This document shows, piece by piece, positions 7,094 to 14,693 of a DNA stretch of 21,307 bases. Every line of letters starts with the position of its first letter. Within the stretch, counting starts at the first letter, position 1. Source of the stretch: Acetobacteraceae bacterium (GTDB taxonomy: Bacteria; Pseudomonadota; Alphaproteobacteria; Acetobacterales; Acetobacteraceae); contig DAICYU010000009.1 of assembly GCA_027311485.1 (NCBI GenBank), forward strand, positions 1 to 21,307, given 5' to 3'. The translations under genes were made by a program, and so were the position numbers. The notes beneath the pieces were generated by a model that worked only from the letters and a program-made list of their open reading frames with translations, was not told the DNA's origin and did not search any database.

Positions 7094-7975
7094 ATGACAA
7101 ACCCACTCACCGCTTTCTCCGCCGCCGTGAAGGACGTCGCCGTTGGTGCCGCGCCGCTGCTGGTTGCGGTTCGCGTCGGACCCAGCCGCCATATCACTGG
7201 CCTGCTCTGCCAGGGTGACACGATCATCACGAACGACCAGGCGCTGCCGGCGCTGGACTCCTACACCGTCGTGCTGCCCAACCGGGCGTTGGCACCGGCC
7301 CGTCAAGGTCCCCGCGACCCTGCCTGCAACCTGGCGGCACTGCGCCTGGACGCGCCGGTTCCCGCGCCGATGCCGGCGGCCGCGGTCGCGGCGGTGGGAG
7401 ATTTGGTCATCGTACTGGGTGCGGATGCGGAGGCGTCCCCGACGGTACGTGTGACCGCTGTCCACCGCATAATCCGCACCCACGGCGGACCGGCACCGGT
7501 GCTGGATCTTTCCGCCGACCGGCTGGATCCCGGCAGCCTGGTGTTCGATCCCGCCGGGCGTTTGGTCGGCATCCTGACCGTGGGCCCGGATCAGGCGGCG
7601 GCGGTGATTCCCGCCAACCTGCTGAGCCGTCTTACGTCCGCAATCAGCGAAGCCGGCGCCGGCATCACGATCGGCCGTCGCGGCTGGCTTGGCATATCCT
7701 TGCAGCCGATCGTGGTGCCGGATGCGCTGGTCGCGCGCGCGGGCCAGGCCTCCGGCCGCATGGTGGTCGGTATCACGAAAGGCGGGCCGGCGGACCAGGC
7801 CGGCATGCGAATGGGCGACGTGCTGCTCGCGCTGGACGGCACGTCGGTCAGCGGACCGCAGGCGCTGCGCGCATTCCTTGGCTCCGAACGTATCGGCACG
7901 GCCGTCGAGGTCAGGCTGCTGCGCGACGGCGCGCTGCTGACCACCGCCCTGACCGTTGCCGCGCAGCCGGGGTAG
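7094..7975 (+). CDS. HtrA/DegQ-like protein with PDZ domain and degenerate catalytic triad (pseudoprotease)
   Basis: A 293-residue protein with the shape of an S1C protease (about 18-185) followed by one PDZ domain (about 197-288; GWLGISLQPI and GPADQAGMRMGDVLLALDG). By motif alignment all three catalytic positions are changed: His (normally TNxHV) is Gln49 in IITNDQAL; Asp (normally DLAVL) is Asn79 in CNLAALRL; Ser (normally GNSGGPL) is Asp145 in LDPGSLVF. It is therefore probably not a protease, but a binding, chaperone or scaffold protein. The start is fixed: TAA is in frame three codons upstream of the ATG at 7094. No signal peptide is seen, unlike periplasmic HtrA, so it is probably cytoplasmic. 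The ribosome site is weak. Its TAG directly abuts the stop of the convergent flippase gene. Confidence 0.8.
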   Translation: MTNPLTAFSAAVKDVAVGAAPLLVAVRVGPSRHITGLLCQGDTIITNDQALPALDSYTVVLPNRALAPARQGPRDPACNLAALRLDAPVPAPMPAAAVAAVGDLVIVLGADAEASPTVRVTAVHRIIRTHGGPAPVLDLSADRLDPGSLVFDPAGRLVGILTVGPDQAAAVIPANLLSRLTSAISEAGAGITIGRRGWLGISLQPIVVPDALVARAGQASGRMVVGITKGGPADQAGMRMGDVLLALDGTSVSGPQALRAFLGSERIGTAVEVRLLRDGALLTTALTVAAQPG

Positions 7976-9445
7976 CTATCCCTCGCTGAGCGCCGGCATC
8001 TTGCGCTGCGCGCGGCGGCGCAGGAACGCCAGGCCCTGCGACCGAATCTCCCCCACGTCCAGCAGGGCCGCACAGACGATGTAAATTGCCCCACCCATCG
8101 CGATGGCGGCGGACAAGCCGTACCAGTCCAGCGGAAACCGGACCAGCACCAGGGCCGCGGCCATCGGGACGACAGCGAGGACGCAGCGGACGACCTGCCA
8201 GAAGGGCAGCCAGATTGGGAACAAGGCGGTTCCCAGGAACCAGCCGCCTACAACGACACCGGCCTGGCACAGCAGGGCCGTCCAGGCGGCTCCGAACATG
8301 CCGTAGCGCGGCACGATGTACAAATTGAGCGCGATATTCACCACGGCCGCGGGTCCATAGGTCCACAGCATCATCAACGGCCGGCCGGACAGGTGAAACG
8401 CATGGTCAATGAAATGCGACCGCACGCCGCGGGCCAGCGCGGAAAAGCTCATGATCGGCACCAACGCCGCCACGCCGTCCCGGAATGCCGGACCGATCAG
8501 GCACGCCGCGACGTAGTCGGCTGTCAGGGCCAACCCGAGGCAGGCGGGCAGCGTCACGGCCAGCAGGGCAATGCCGTTGCGGCCGGCCTGAATGCGCGCT
8601 GCCTCCCGCCCCTGGTGTTCCAGCACCTGCACGGCCAGCGGGAACGTCGCGGTCGAGATCGACGAGCAGATCACTGAGGTCGGCCGGTCAACCAGGTTAT
8701 AGGCGACGGCGAAGATGCCAAGCACTCCCGTTCCCGCCAGCGAACCGAGGAGAAACCGGTCGCCGTTCTGCAACACCATAGTCGTCGCGGCGACAGCGAC
8801 CATCGGCCAGGCATACTCAACCAGCCGCACAAGCTCTGCCCGGTTGAGCAATCCGGCAGTGCGGCGGAACGGCGAGATCAGCAGCCGCACGTCGATGGCA
8901 ACGCAGACAAGCGCGCCGGTCAACAACCCCAGCACGATCGCCTCGGCTTCACGGCGCCATAGCAGCAGCGCCGCCAGACCCAATGCGAAGCCGAGTACCG
9001 CGTGCATACACTCGATGGTGTTGAAGCGCCCCATCAGATTTGCCGACCGGTTGACCGCCTGGTTCAATTGCACGAGCGACCGGGCCAGCAGCATCGGCAA
9101 GGCCAGCCACGCCGCAACCCGGTATTCAGCCGGCAGCGTGATCAGCGAACCGGTCAGGACGCAGGCCACGATGGCGAAGGCGCACATGCCATAGAAGACG
9201 ACGTACGCCTCCTTCAGCAGCCCGTCCCGGCGGTCCGCGAGCGCCGCACCCGGATAGAACCGCATGACGGCAATGGGCAGGGCATAGAACAATGACGTCT
9301 GCAGGATCAGCACGGCCGAGAAGATGTAGCTATAGGCGCCGAATGCCGCGGGCGACATCAGCCGGGTATAGGCATATATCATGACGACGGAGATCGTCGC
9401 CGGAACTATGTTGGATGGGATATAGCCGATGATCTGGCGATACAC
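7976..9445 (-). CDS. Polysaccharide/oligosaccharide flippase (Wzx/MATE-like, MOP superfamily)
   Basis: About 489 residues and highly hydrophobic, with some 12-14 membrane segments. It has the typical N-terminal pattern (IPATISVVMIYAYTRLMSPAAFGAYSYIFSA) and the mid-protein segment GDRFLLGSLAGTGVLGIFAVAYNL that is characteristic of lipid-linked glycan exporters. It probably flips lipid-linked sugars across the inner membrane for a surface polysaccharide. I favour GTG at 9445, which has GAGAGG seven bases upstream. The TTG at 9451 would be only one base from that site. A nearby ATG at 9467 is out of frame. The sulfotransferase gene lies upstream on the same strand, 296 bp away, consistent with a surface-glycan role. 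No glycosyltransferase is in the window. Confidence 0.87.
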   Translation of the reverse strand: MYRQIIGYIPSNIVPATISVVMIYAYTRLMSPAAFGAYSYIFSAVLILQTSLFYALPIAVMRFYPGAALADRRDGLLKEAYVVFYGMCAFAIVACVLTGSLITLPAEYRVAAWLALPMLLARSLVQLNQAVNRSANLMGRFNTIECMHAVLGFALGLAALLLWRREAEAIVLGLLTGALVCVAIDVRLLISPFRRTAGLLNRAELVRLVEYAWPMVAVAATTMVLQNGDRFLLGSLAGTGVLGIFAVAYNLVDRPTSVICSSISTATFPLAVQVLEHQGREAARIQAGRNGIALLAVTLPACLGLALTADYVAACLIGPAFRDGVAALVPIMSFSALARGVRSHFIDHAFHLSGRPLMMLWTYGPAAVVNIALNLYIVPRYGMFGAAWTALLCQAGVVVGGWFLGTALFPIWLPFWQVVRCVLAVVPMAAALVLVRFPLDWYGLSAAIAMGGAIYIVCAALLDVGEIRSQGLAFLRRRAQRKMPALSEG

Positions 9446-9569
9446 GCGCAAGCCTCTCGCGACCCATTAACCCAACGGGAAATGGTCTCTTTGGTTGAAT
9501 ACGGTCCGCTTTGGCGCTGTACGTAACGATTTCGACCCGGTCAGGACGGCCGCGTGCGGATGCCGTAAT

Positions 9570-9610
9570 GGTTTCGCGGCGCAATGTGGCCGAGTGGCGC
9601 CGCCGAAACC
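9570..9610. repeat. Long inverted repeat/hairpin (13-bp stem, one bulge)
   Basis: GGTTTCG (9570-9576) pairs with CGAAACC (9604-9610). Directly inside, CGGCGC (9577-9582) pairs with GCGCCG (9597-9602), leaving one bulged C at 9603 and a 14-base loop. There is no T-tract on either strand, so a simple intrinsic terminator is less likely than an RNA structure, an attenuator or a REP-like element. Confidence 0.6.
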
Positions 9611-9687
9611 AAATCACGTTGGCATGACGGGTCCGGGTTTGCACATGCCGGTCGAGTACACCTTGGCGCAGCTTAAAAAGCCGTGCC

Positions 9688-9703
9688 TTGCCGGTCTCGG
9701 CAA
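9688..9703 (-). terminator. Weak terminator-like hairpin after the sulfotransferase gene
   Basis: TTGCCG (9688-9693) and CGGCAA (9698-9703) form a six-bp stem with a four-base loop, downstream of the sulfotransferase stop at 9742. On the minus strand five T's follow after eight bases. A second CGGCAAG copy at 9720-9726 could pair instead. Spacing to the T-run is not ideal. Confidence 0.3.
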
Positions 9704-9741
9704 CGGGCTATGCGGCCTCGGCAAGCCGTGTGCCCGGGGGG

Positions 9742-10788
9742 CTACCGCAGATCGCTCCAATGGCCTGCGAGGTCGGTTCCCGCGATGACTGACCGGACGG
9801 CTTCCTGATCCCGCCGGTCCATGGTCTGACGCCATTTCTCCGCCACCGAGGCGCTCGCACGGAATACGTCAAAATAGCCGGCGTCCCGGTCATGGTTCGT
9901 GCTGTCCTGCAGGAAGGTGCCCGTTTGCGGATGCCAGGGCAGACCGGCAAAGGCGAACAGGTCGCGTGCCACCGGTTCCGGATCGCGACAGATATCCTCA
10001 TGCAGGACGACGCGGGCGTTCGGACGATCCTGCAGGTTGATCAGCGCTGGCTCATTGAAGGCGCGCCATGCCCAGGCGAGACGGGCTGCTTCCGGCAGCA
10101 CGGCGAAGGTGGCAGCGTCGACCCCGTGGCAAGCGGCATAGGCTTCCGCGAAGGCCGGATACCTGTCCGACAGCCGCCCCTGCCCTGTGCCATCGTCCAG
10201 CAAACTGGCTGCTTGGCCGGCCAGAACCGATGCGACCTGTCCGCACGGATGGCGCAGGATGAAGATGCTGCGTGTGCCGGGGATGGCGCGGGCCGCCGCG
10301 GCGCCGTCCCAGTTCACCAGCTTGATGGCGGCGCGGACCCGCCCCCAGTTCGACGACGCTACAAGGTCGGGGAGCGGCAACTGCGCGGCTATGTGATGGA
10401 GCAGCGGCAGCCTCTCCGCAGCCGACAACATTGTCCCCAATACAGAGCGGGCGGCGGCCTGGGGAGGCGGTCGCCAGCTTTTCGCAAAGTGCGGACGCTT
10501 TCCGGCAGCGCGCAAGCCGCGCTGGCGCAGCCACACGGCAATCTGCGCCGCCAAATCCAGGGTTGTGTTGGGCGGCGATAACTCATCCGGCTCATGCCGG
10601 TACAGAACCTCGGGATGGCTGTCGAAAATCTTCGCCAGCCAGGTCGTACCCGACCGTGGGGCGCCGAGCACCAGGATGGCGGTAGACGCCAGTTGAAGCC
10701 AGTGGTCCTGCGCGCCGCGGGCCGCGAGCACCTGTGCTAACATGCGGTGCGGCAAGTCTCCTGGACGAAACTCGGCTAGCCTGTGCAT
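9742..10788 (-). CDS. PAPS-type sulfotransferase family protein
   Basis: 348 residues. The 5'-phosphosulfate loop is seen near the N-terminus (ILVLGAPRSGTTWLAKIFDSHPE, about 38-60). A 3'-phosphate-binding motif is seen mid-protein (RSIFILRHPCGQVASVLAGQ, with Arg and Ser in the expected spacing). It should transfer sulfate from PAPS to a hydroxyl or amino group of a glycan, lipid or small molecule. I chose the ATG at 10788, with AAAGGAAG just upstream. A longer in-frame start at 10995 would run through the AT-rich repeat region and into the opposite peptidase gene, so I rejected it. The neighbouring flippase suggests a surface glycan acceptor, but this is inference. It is divergent from the S10 peptidase gene. 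Confidence 0.85.
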   Translation of the reverse strand: MHRLAEFRPGDLPHRMLAQVLAARGAQDHWLQLASTAILVLGAPRSGTTWLAKIFDSHPEVLYRHEPDELSPPNTTLDLAAQIAVWLRQRGLRAAGKRPHFAKSWRPPPQAAARSVLGTMLSAAERLPLLHHIAAQLPLPDLVASSNWGRVRAAIKLVNWDGAAAARAIPGTRSIFILRHPCGQVASVLAGQAASLLDDGTGQGRLSDRYPAFAEAYAACHGVDAATFAVLPEAARLAWAWRAFNEPALINLQDRPNARVVLHEDICRDPEPVARDLFAFAGLPWHPQTGTFLQDSTNHDRDAGYFDVFRASASVAEKWRQTMDRRDQEAVRSVIAGTDLAGHWSDLR

Positions 10789-10881
10789 GTGCTTCCTTTG
10801 TCCATTCTCCGCTGTAGGGCTGCAGCGCATAATGAGGGCCTTTGAAGCATTCTTGCCGCCAGTTTCGCGGGCATTTGTTCG

Positions 10882-10925
10882 ACGATAAGGGAATGTAACA
10901 TATACGATAAATAAATGTAACGTAC
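10882..10925. repeat. Two tandem 22-bp direct repeats upstream of the S10 peptidase gene (possible operator)
   Basis: Unit pattern ACGATAA-N3-AATGTAAC-N4, first copy 10882-10903, second 10904-10925, with 17 of 22 bases identical. The block is AT-rich in a GC-rich window and ends 18 bases before the peptidase ATG; the sulfotransferase start is 94 bp away on the other side. A 22-bp period is about two helical turns, so two protein molecules could bind side by side on one face. No regulator gene is adjacent. Confidence 0.55.
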
Positions 10926-10943
10926 CAACATGGGGTTGAAGGA

Positions 10944-12440
10944 ATGTCTTCGAAACGGATCTTTGTAGCTGTACTCTATCTTTTCCTGTTGGCACCTACT
11001 GTCGTTGCGCACGCCACGGATTCGCCGCCGAAAGCGGAGCCGGCGCATCTGCCGGCTGACGTCACATCTCATCAGACGCTCGACCTGCCAGGACGGGTGG
11101 TGCGGTTCACTGCCACGGCGGGCAGCGTGCACCTGACCGGCGCGCATGACGCCCCGCTGACTGACATCGCGTTCGTTGCCTACCAGGCCGAGGGCAGCGA
11201 CGCTGCGACGAGGCCCGTGACATTCGTCTTCAACGGTGGCCCGGGCATGGCGTCCGCCTGGCTGCAAATGGGTGCGATCGGACCATGGCGCGTGCCATTG
11301 AATCCGTCCGTCCAGGGGCCATCGGCGCCGGCCATGCCGGTGCCCAACGCTGATACATGGCTGGATTTTACCGACCTGGTGTTTATCGACCCGCCGGGAA
11401 CCGGCTATTCCCGAATTCTCACGACGGACGCCGAAGCACAGCACCGGCTGTGGTCGGTGGATGGGGATATCGATGTGCTGGCAGAGGCTGTGCGTCGCTG
11501 GCTGGACCAGAACAAGCGGAACGTGTCGCCGAAATACATCCTGGGCGAGAGCTACGGCGGCTTTCGTGGCCCGCGGCTGGTGCGGGCCTTGGAATCCGAT
11601 AACGGGGTTGGCGTCAGCGGGTTGATCCTGCTGTCGCCGCTGTTGGACGTGCATGAAGAAAGCGGAGTGGTCGACCCGATGACCTGGGTGGACCTGCTGC
11701 CCAGCGAAGTGGCGATTACGCGTGCCCGCAAGGGCCCCGTGAACCGCGCCGACATGGCCGACGTCGAGGCTTACGCGATCAGTGATTATCTGACCGACAT
11801 GCTGCGCGGCGGTCGGGACCATGCGGCGCTCAACCGGTTGACCGACCGGGTGACCGGATTGACCGGCCTTGACCCTGCGGTCGTACGGCGGGCGCACGGG
11901 CGATTGGATACGGACATGTTCCAGCAACTGGAACAGCCGGGACAGGTCGCCAGCGTCTATGACGGCACGATCATGCGGCCCAACCCGATGCCGCGTGAGC
12001 TCGCGAGCCAGTTTCCGGACCCGATACTCAGCGGCCTCGCGGCCCCGATTACAAGCGCCATGATGGCGATATATACAAACAAGCTGGACTGGCATCCTGA
12101 CACCACGTACCACCTGTCCAGCGACGCCGCGTTCGCGGCCTGGAACTGGGGCCGTGGCCTAGGGCGGCCGGAATCGCTCACGGCGCTGGAGGCGGCACGA
12201 TCGCTGGATCCGCACCTGCGCGTGCTGATCGCACACGGTCTGTTCGACCTGCGGACGCCCTACTTTACCACCGTTCGGATGCTGCGCCTGTTGCCCGATC
12301 TGGAGGGCGCGGCGCCGGTCGTGCTGCGCGTCTATCCCGGCGGACACATGTTCTATTTTGGCGACGCCGCCCGTGCCGCGTTGCGCAATGATGCGAAATC
12401 GGTGTTCGATCCCGGGACCGTTACGGAGGGATCACCATGA
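10944..12440 (+). CDS. Secreted S10 family serine carboxypeptidase-like protein
   Basis: 498 residues with an N-terminal signal peptide (hydrophobic 6-22, possible cleavage after AHA near 24). The S10 alpha/beta-hydrolase landmarks are all visible: VFNGGPG (95-101, oxyanion-hole side), DPPGTGYS (149-156), GESYGG (nucleophile Ser203), HGLFDLRTP (Asp435) and YPGGHMFY (His468). The triad is intact, so an active carboxypeptidase, or an acyltransferase of the same fold, is expected in the periplasm or outside. S10 enzymes usually work best at acid pH. The start codon follows GAAGGA very closely, so the true ribosome site may be the GGGG a few bases earlier. The last four bases overlap the SDR start (ATGA). 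A 22-bp tandem repeat lies upstream. Confidence 0.9.
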   Translation: MSSKRIFVAVLYLFLLAPTVVAHATDSPPKAEPAHLPADVTSHQTLDLPGRVVRFTATAGSVHLTGAHDAPLTDIAFVAYQAEGSDAATRPVTFVFNGGPGMASAWLQMGAIGPWRVPLNPSVQGPSAPAMPVPNADTWLDFTDLVFIDPPGTGYSRILTTDAEAQHRLWSVDGDIDVLAEAVRRWLDQNKRNVSPKYILGESYGGFRGPRLVRALESDNGVGVSGLILLSPLLDVHEESGVVDPMTWVDLLPSEVAITRARKGPVNRADMADVEAYAISDYLTDMLRGGRDHAALNRLTDRVTGLTGLDPAVVRRAHGRLDTDMFQQLEQPGQVASVYDGTIMRPNPMPRELASQFPDPILSGLAAPITSAMMAIYTNKLDWHPDTTYHLSSDAAFAAWNWGRGLGRPESLTALEAARSLDPHLRVLIAHGLFDLRTPYFTTVRMLRLLPDLEGAAPVVLRVYPGGHMFYFGDAARAALRNDAKSVFDPGTVTEGSP

Positions 12441-13183
12441 AGTTCGATTTCACCGGCCGCAAGGCCATCATCTGCGGCGGCAGCCGGGGGATCGGGCGCG
12501 CCATTGCCCTGGGTTTCGCCGCAGCCGGCGGCGACGTATCGATCTGCGCCCGCGGTGCCGACGCGCTGGAGCAGACACGGGCCGAGATCGCCGAGCACGG
12601 GCACACGGCGCATGCCGCGGCGGTTGACCTGGGCGATGCCGACGCGATCCGGGGTTACATCGCCGACGCCGCGGCAGCGCTGGGCGGGATCGATGTGCTG
12701 GTAAACAACGCCTCGGCGTTCGGGGCGGCGGACGATGAAGCGGCCTGGACCGCCAGCCTGGCGATCGACATGCTGGCGATCGTTCATGCCACGCAGGCGG
12801 CGCTGCCGTTCCTGGAGCAGTCGCGGGGATGCGTGGTCAATACGTCGTCGATTTCGGCGTTGCGGGCGGCTGCGCGCCAGCCACCTTACGGTGCGATCAA
12901 GGCGGCGGTCATCCACTACACCAGCACGCAGGCCGCAATGTATGCCCGCAGCGGCATCCGTGTGAACGGCATCGCCCCCGGGTCGATCGAGTTTCCAGGC
13001 GGTATCTGGGACAGGCGGAAGACGGAGAACCCGAAGCTCTACGGCGCGGTGCTCAATTCTATTCCATTCGGCCGCCTCGGCCACCCAGAGGAGGTGGCGA
13101 ACGTCGCCCTGTTCCTGGCGTCCCCGCTCGCATCCTGGGTGACGGGGCAGACGATCGTGGTGGATGGCGGGCAGTCGCTGTAG
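12437..13183 (+). CDS. Classical short-chain dehydrogenase/reductase (SDR)
   Basis: 248 residues with all classical SDR motifs: CGGSRGIGRA (cofactor site, 13-22), VNNAS (89-93), Ser138, and Tyr151-x3-Lys155 (YGAIK). The C-terminus ends in the usual LFLASPLASWVTGQTIVVDGGQSL pattern. It should oxidise or reduce an alcohol or ketone with NAD(P)(H) in the cytoplasm; the exact substrate is not readable. Translation is probably coupled to the S10 peptidase by an ATGA overlap, with GGAGGG seven bases before the ATG. Coupling of an exported peptidase to a cytoplasmic reductase is unusual and suggests a common regulon more than a complex. Two strong hairpins follow the stop. Confidence 0.92.
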   Translation: MKFDFTGRKAIICGGSRGIGRAIALGFAAAGGDVSICARGADALEQTRAEIAEHGHTAHAAAVDLGDADAIRGYIADAAAALGGIDVLVNNASAFGAADDEAAWTASLAIDMLAIVHATQAALPFLEQSRGCVVNTSSISALRAAARQPPYGAIKAAVIHYTSTQAAMYARSGIRVNGIAPGSIEFPGGIWDRRKTENPKLYGAVLNSIPFGRLGHPEEVANVALFLASPLASWVTGQTIVVDGGQSL

Positions 13184-13230
13184 CCGGCGGCATCGCTGCA
13201 ACGTTGTGCGGCGATCGCGGCATCCGCGTT

Positions 13231-13260
13231 GCCGGAGCGTGCGTAATTCGACGCTCCGGC
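13231..13260. terminator. Strong hairpin after the SDR gene (putative terminator)
   Basis: GCCGGAGCGT (13231-13240) and ACGCTCCGGC (13251-13260) form a perfect ten-bp stem with a ten-base loop. It lies between convergent genes, 47 bases after the SDR stop. There is no T-tract. Confidence 0.55.
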
Positions 13261-13282
13261 ACGCGTTTGCGGTATAACCCGA

Positions 13283-13310
13283 CGGGTCCGGACGCGTGTC
13301 CGGTAACCCG
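13283..13310. terminator. Strong hairpin after the solute-binding protein gene (putative terminator)
   Basis: CGGGT-CCGGAC (13283-13293) pairs with GTCCGG (13298-13303) and ACCCG (13306-13310). The loop is GCGT, with a two-base bulge (TA) on the right arm. It lies 23 bases downstream of the minus-strand stop at 13334. With the neighbouring hairpin at 13231-13260 it insulates the two convergent transcripts. Confidence 0.5.
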
Positions 13311-13333
13311 TGCGGACATGGTCGATTGCAGGT

Positions 13334-14611
13334 TCAGGCGGCGATGAATTCATTCCATTTACGGACCATGTAGCGATCCTCGGTCATCACGGAGTTCCAG
13401 CACGCTATGTGGCCCATGCGTTCGGTGAACGACCCACCGTCACGCACGGCACCGGCCTTTTCCATCACCTTGCCTTCGGGGCTGAGGATATCCGCCTTCG
13501 CCGGCTTGCCTTCGATCCAGTAGCCCCATTCGTCAGGCGTCATATGCGCCTTCGCCGTTTCCAGCACCGCACTGTAGTAGCCCTGGCGGTTCAGGTAGGC
13601 ACCGACCCAACCCGACAGATACCAGTTGATGTATTCGTAGGCGACATCCAGCTCCAGGCCCTTCAGGTGGTTGGCGAGACCCAGGCCGCCAGCCCAGGCG
13701 CGATAACCCTCGGCCAGCGGCTGGTAGGTGCACGGTATGCCCTTCGACCGCACGGCCGCCACCGCGGGGGACCACATTGACTGGATGATGACCTCGCCGG
13801 AGGCCATGAGGTTGACGCTTTCATCGAAGCTCTTCCAGAAGGCCCGGAACTGGCCGGCTTTCTTCAGCTCAATCAGGAAGGCGATAGTCTTGTCGATTTC
13901 GGGCCGGGTCATATTGCCCTTGTCGCCGTACTTTATGGTGCCGATTGATTCCATCACCATGGCCGCGTCCATGATGCCGATGGACGGAATGTTCAGGATC
14001 GACGCCTTACCCTTGAAGGCCGGGTCAGCCAGATCCTTCCAGTTGCGGATCGGCCGGCCGACCAGGTCGGGACGGATGCCCAGTGTGTCGGCGTTGTAGA
14101 TGGTGGGGATCAGCGTCATCCACTCGGTCCGGCCCTTGGCGAAGGTTTTGCCATGTGGACCATCGACGTAACCGACCGAGTATGGTGTGGTGCCCTGCCC
14201 CACCGGGCTTTCCGGCGTCAGCCTGCCCTTGGTGAAGATGGGCACGATCTTGTCGACATACTTGATCTTCCTGGCATCCATCGGCTGCAGGACGCCGGTC
14301 GGGAAGACTTTCTTGATCGAGAAATACTCGATATCGGCGATATCGTAAGATTTCGGCTGCGTTACCGCCTTCTGCGTCACCGCGTCGGTATCCAGCGCGG
14401 TCATGGTCAGGGTGAAGCCCAGGTCCTGCTTAACTTTCTCCGCGACCGCGTTCAGGTTGGACACGCCGGTGCCGAACTGGCGCAGCGTCACGTTCTTGAT
14501 GTTCTGCGCCCAGATCGTCGGGAATCCGGTGATTGCGCCGCTGCCCGCCGCCGCGCCAGCTGCCGCCAGCACGGACCGCCGGGTGATTCCCTGCGAAAAC
14601 TTCGTCGCCAT
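13334..14611 (-). CDS. Tat-exported ABC transporter substrate-binding protein (PotD-like, family 1 type)
   Basis: 425 residues. The N-terminus has a twin-arginine signal, TRRSVLAAAGAAAGS (residues 10-24), so the folded protein should be exported to the periplasm. The body matches extracellular solute-binding proteins of the spermidine/putrescine or iron type: an AVTQPKSYDIADIEYF segment, RNWKDLADPAFKGKASILNIPS, and a late EYINWYLSGWVGAYLNRQGYYS segment. It would deliver a small solute to an inner-membrane ABC permease. No permease or ATPase gene is in the window, so it is an orphan here and the partner must lie elsewhere. The ATG at 14611 has GAGG upstream. It is probably transcribed apart from the MaoC gene, given the hairpin between them. 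The ligand is not assignable. Confidence 0.88.
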   Translation of the reverse strand: MATKFSQGITRRSVLAAAGAAAGSGAITGFPTIWAQNIKNVTLRQFGTGVSNLNAVAEKVKQDLGFTLTMTALDTDAVTQKAVTQPKSYDIADIEYFSIKKVFPTGVLQPMDARKIKYVDKIVPIFTKGRLTPESPVGQGTTPYSVGYVDGPHGKTFAKGRTEWMTLIPTIYNADTLGIRPDLVGRPIRNWKDLADPAFKGKASILNIPSIGIMDAAMVMESIGTIKYGDKGNMTRPEIDKTIAFLIELKKAGQFRAFWKSFDESVNLMASGEVIIQSMWSPAVAAVRSKGIPCTYQPLAEGYRAWAGGLGLANHLKGLELDVAYEYINWYLSGWVGAYLNRQGYYSAVLETAKAHMTPDEWGYWIEGKPAKADILSPEGKVMEKAGAVRDGGSFTERMGHIACWNSVMTEDRYMVRKWNEFIAA

Positions 14612-14674
14612 TACTCTGCCTCACCTGTTGAGCCCGACCGGCTCCCTAGCAGTCGGCATGCCAACGGCAACAAA

Positions 14675-14693
14675 GGGACGAACAGAGCGTCCC
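14675..14693 (-). terminator. Intrinsic-terminator-like hairpin after the MaoC gene
   Basis: GGGACG (14675-14680) and CGTCCC (14688-14693) form a six-bp stem with a seven-base loop. On the minus strand the stem is followed at once by TTTGTTG, a short T-rich tract. It lies about 80 bases after the MaoC stop and 64 bases before the solute-binding protein start, so that gene needs its own promoter or read-through. Confidence 0.5.

Larger units (their letters stand above)
9446..9741. other. 296-base structured intergenic region between flippase and sulfotransferase genes
   Basis: No convincing coding sequence: the possible short frames have no ribosome site or family match. It contains a strong hairpin at 9570-9610 and a short one at 9688-9703. 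On the minus strand the short hairpin is followed eight bases later by TTTTT (9675-9679), suggesting sulfotransferase termination. The flippase promoter should lie in the 9446-9560 part, but I cannot pick a box with confidence. Confidence 0.6.

Noticed and set aside
9587..9597. tRNA-like TGGCCGAGTGG (resembles a Ser/Leu tRNA D-arm)
   Set aside because: No matching acceptor stem, anticodon arm or TTCRA T-loop at the right distance; the bases are part of the loop and right arm of the hairpin at 9570-9610.
10776..12113. A 445-codon open frame on the minus strand opposite the S10 peptidase
   Set aside because: No family features, and it would overlap the sulfotransferase start and the AT-rich repeat; the peptidase frame has an intact triad.
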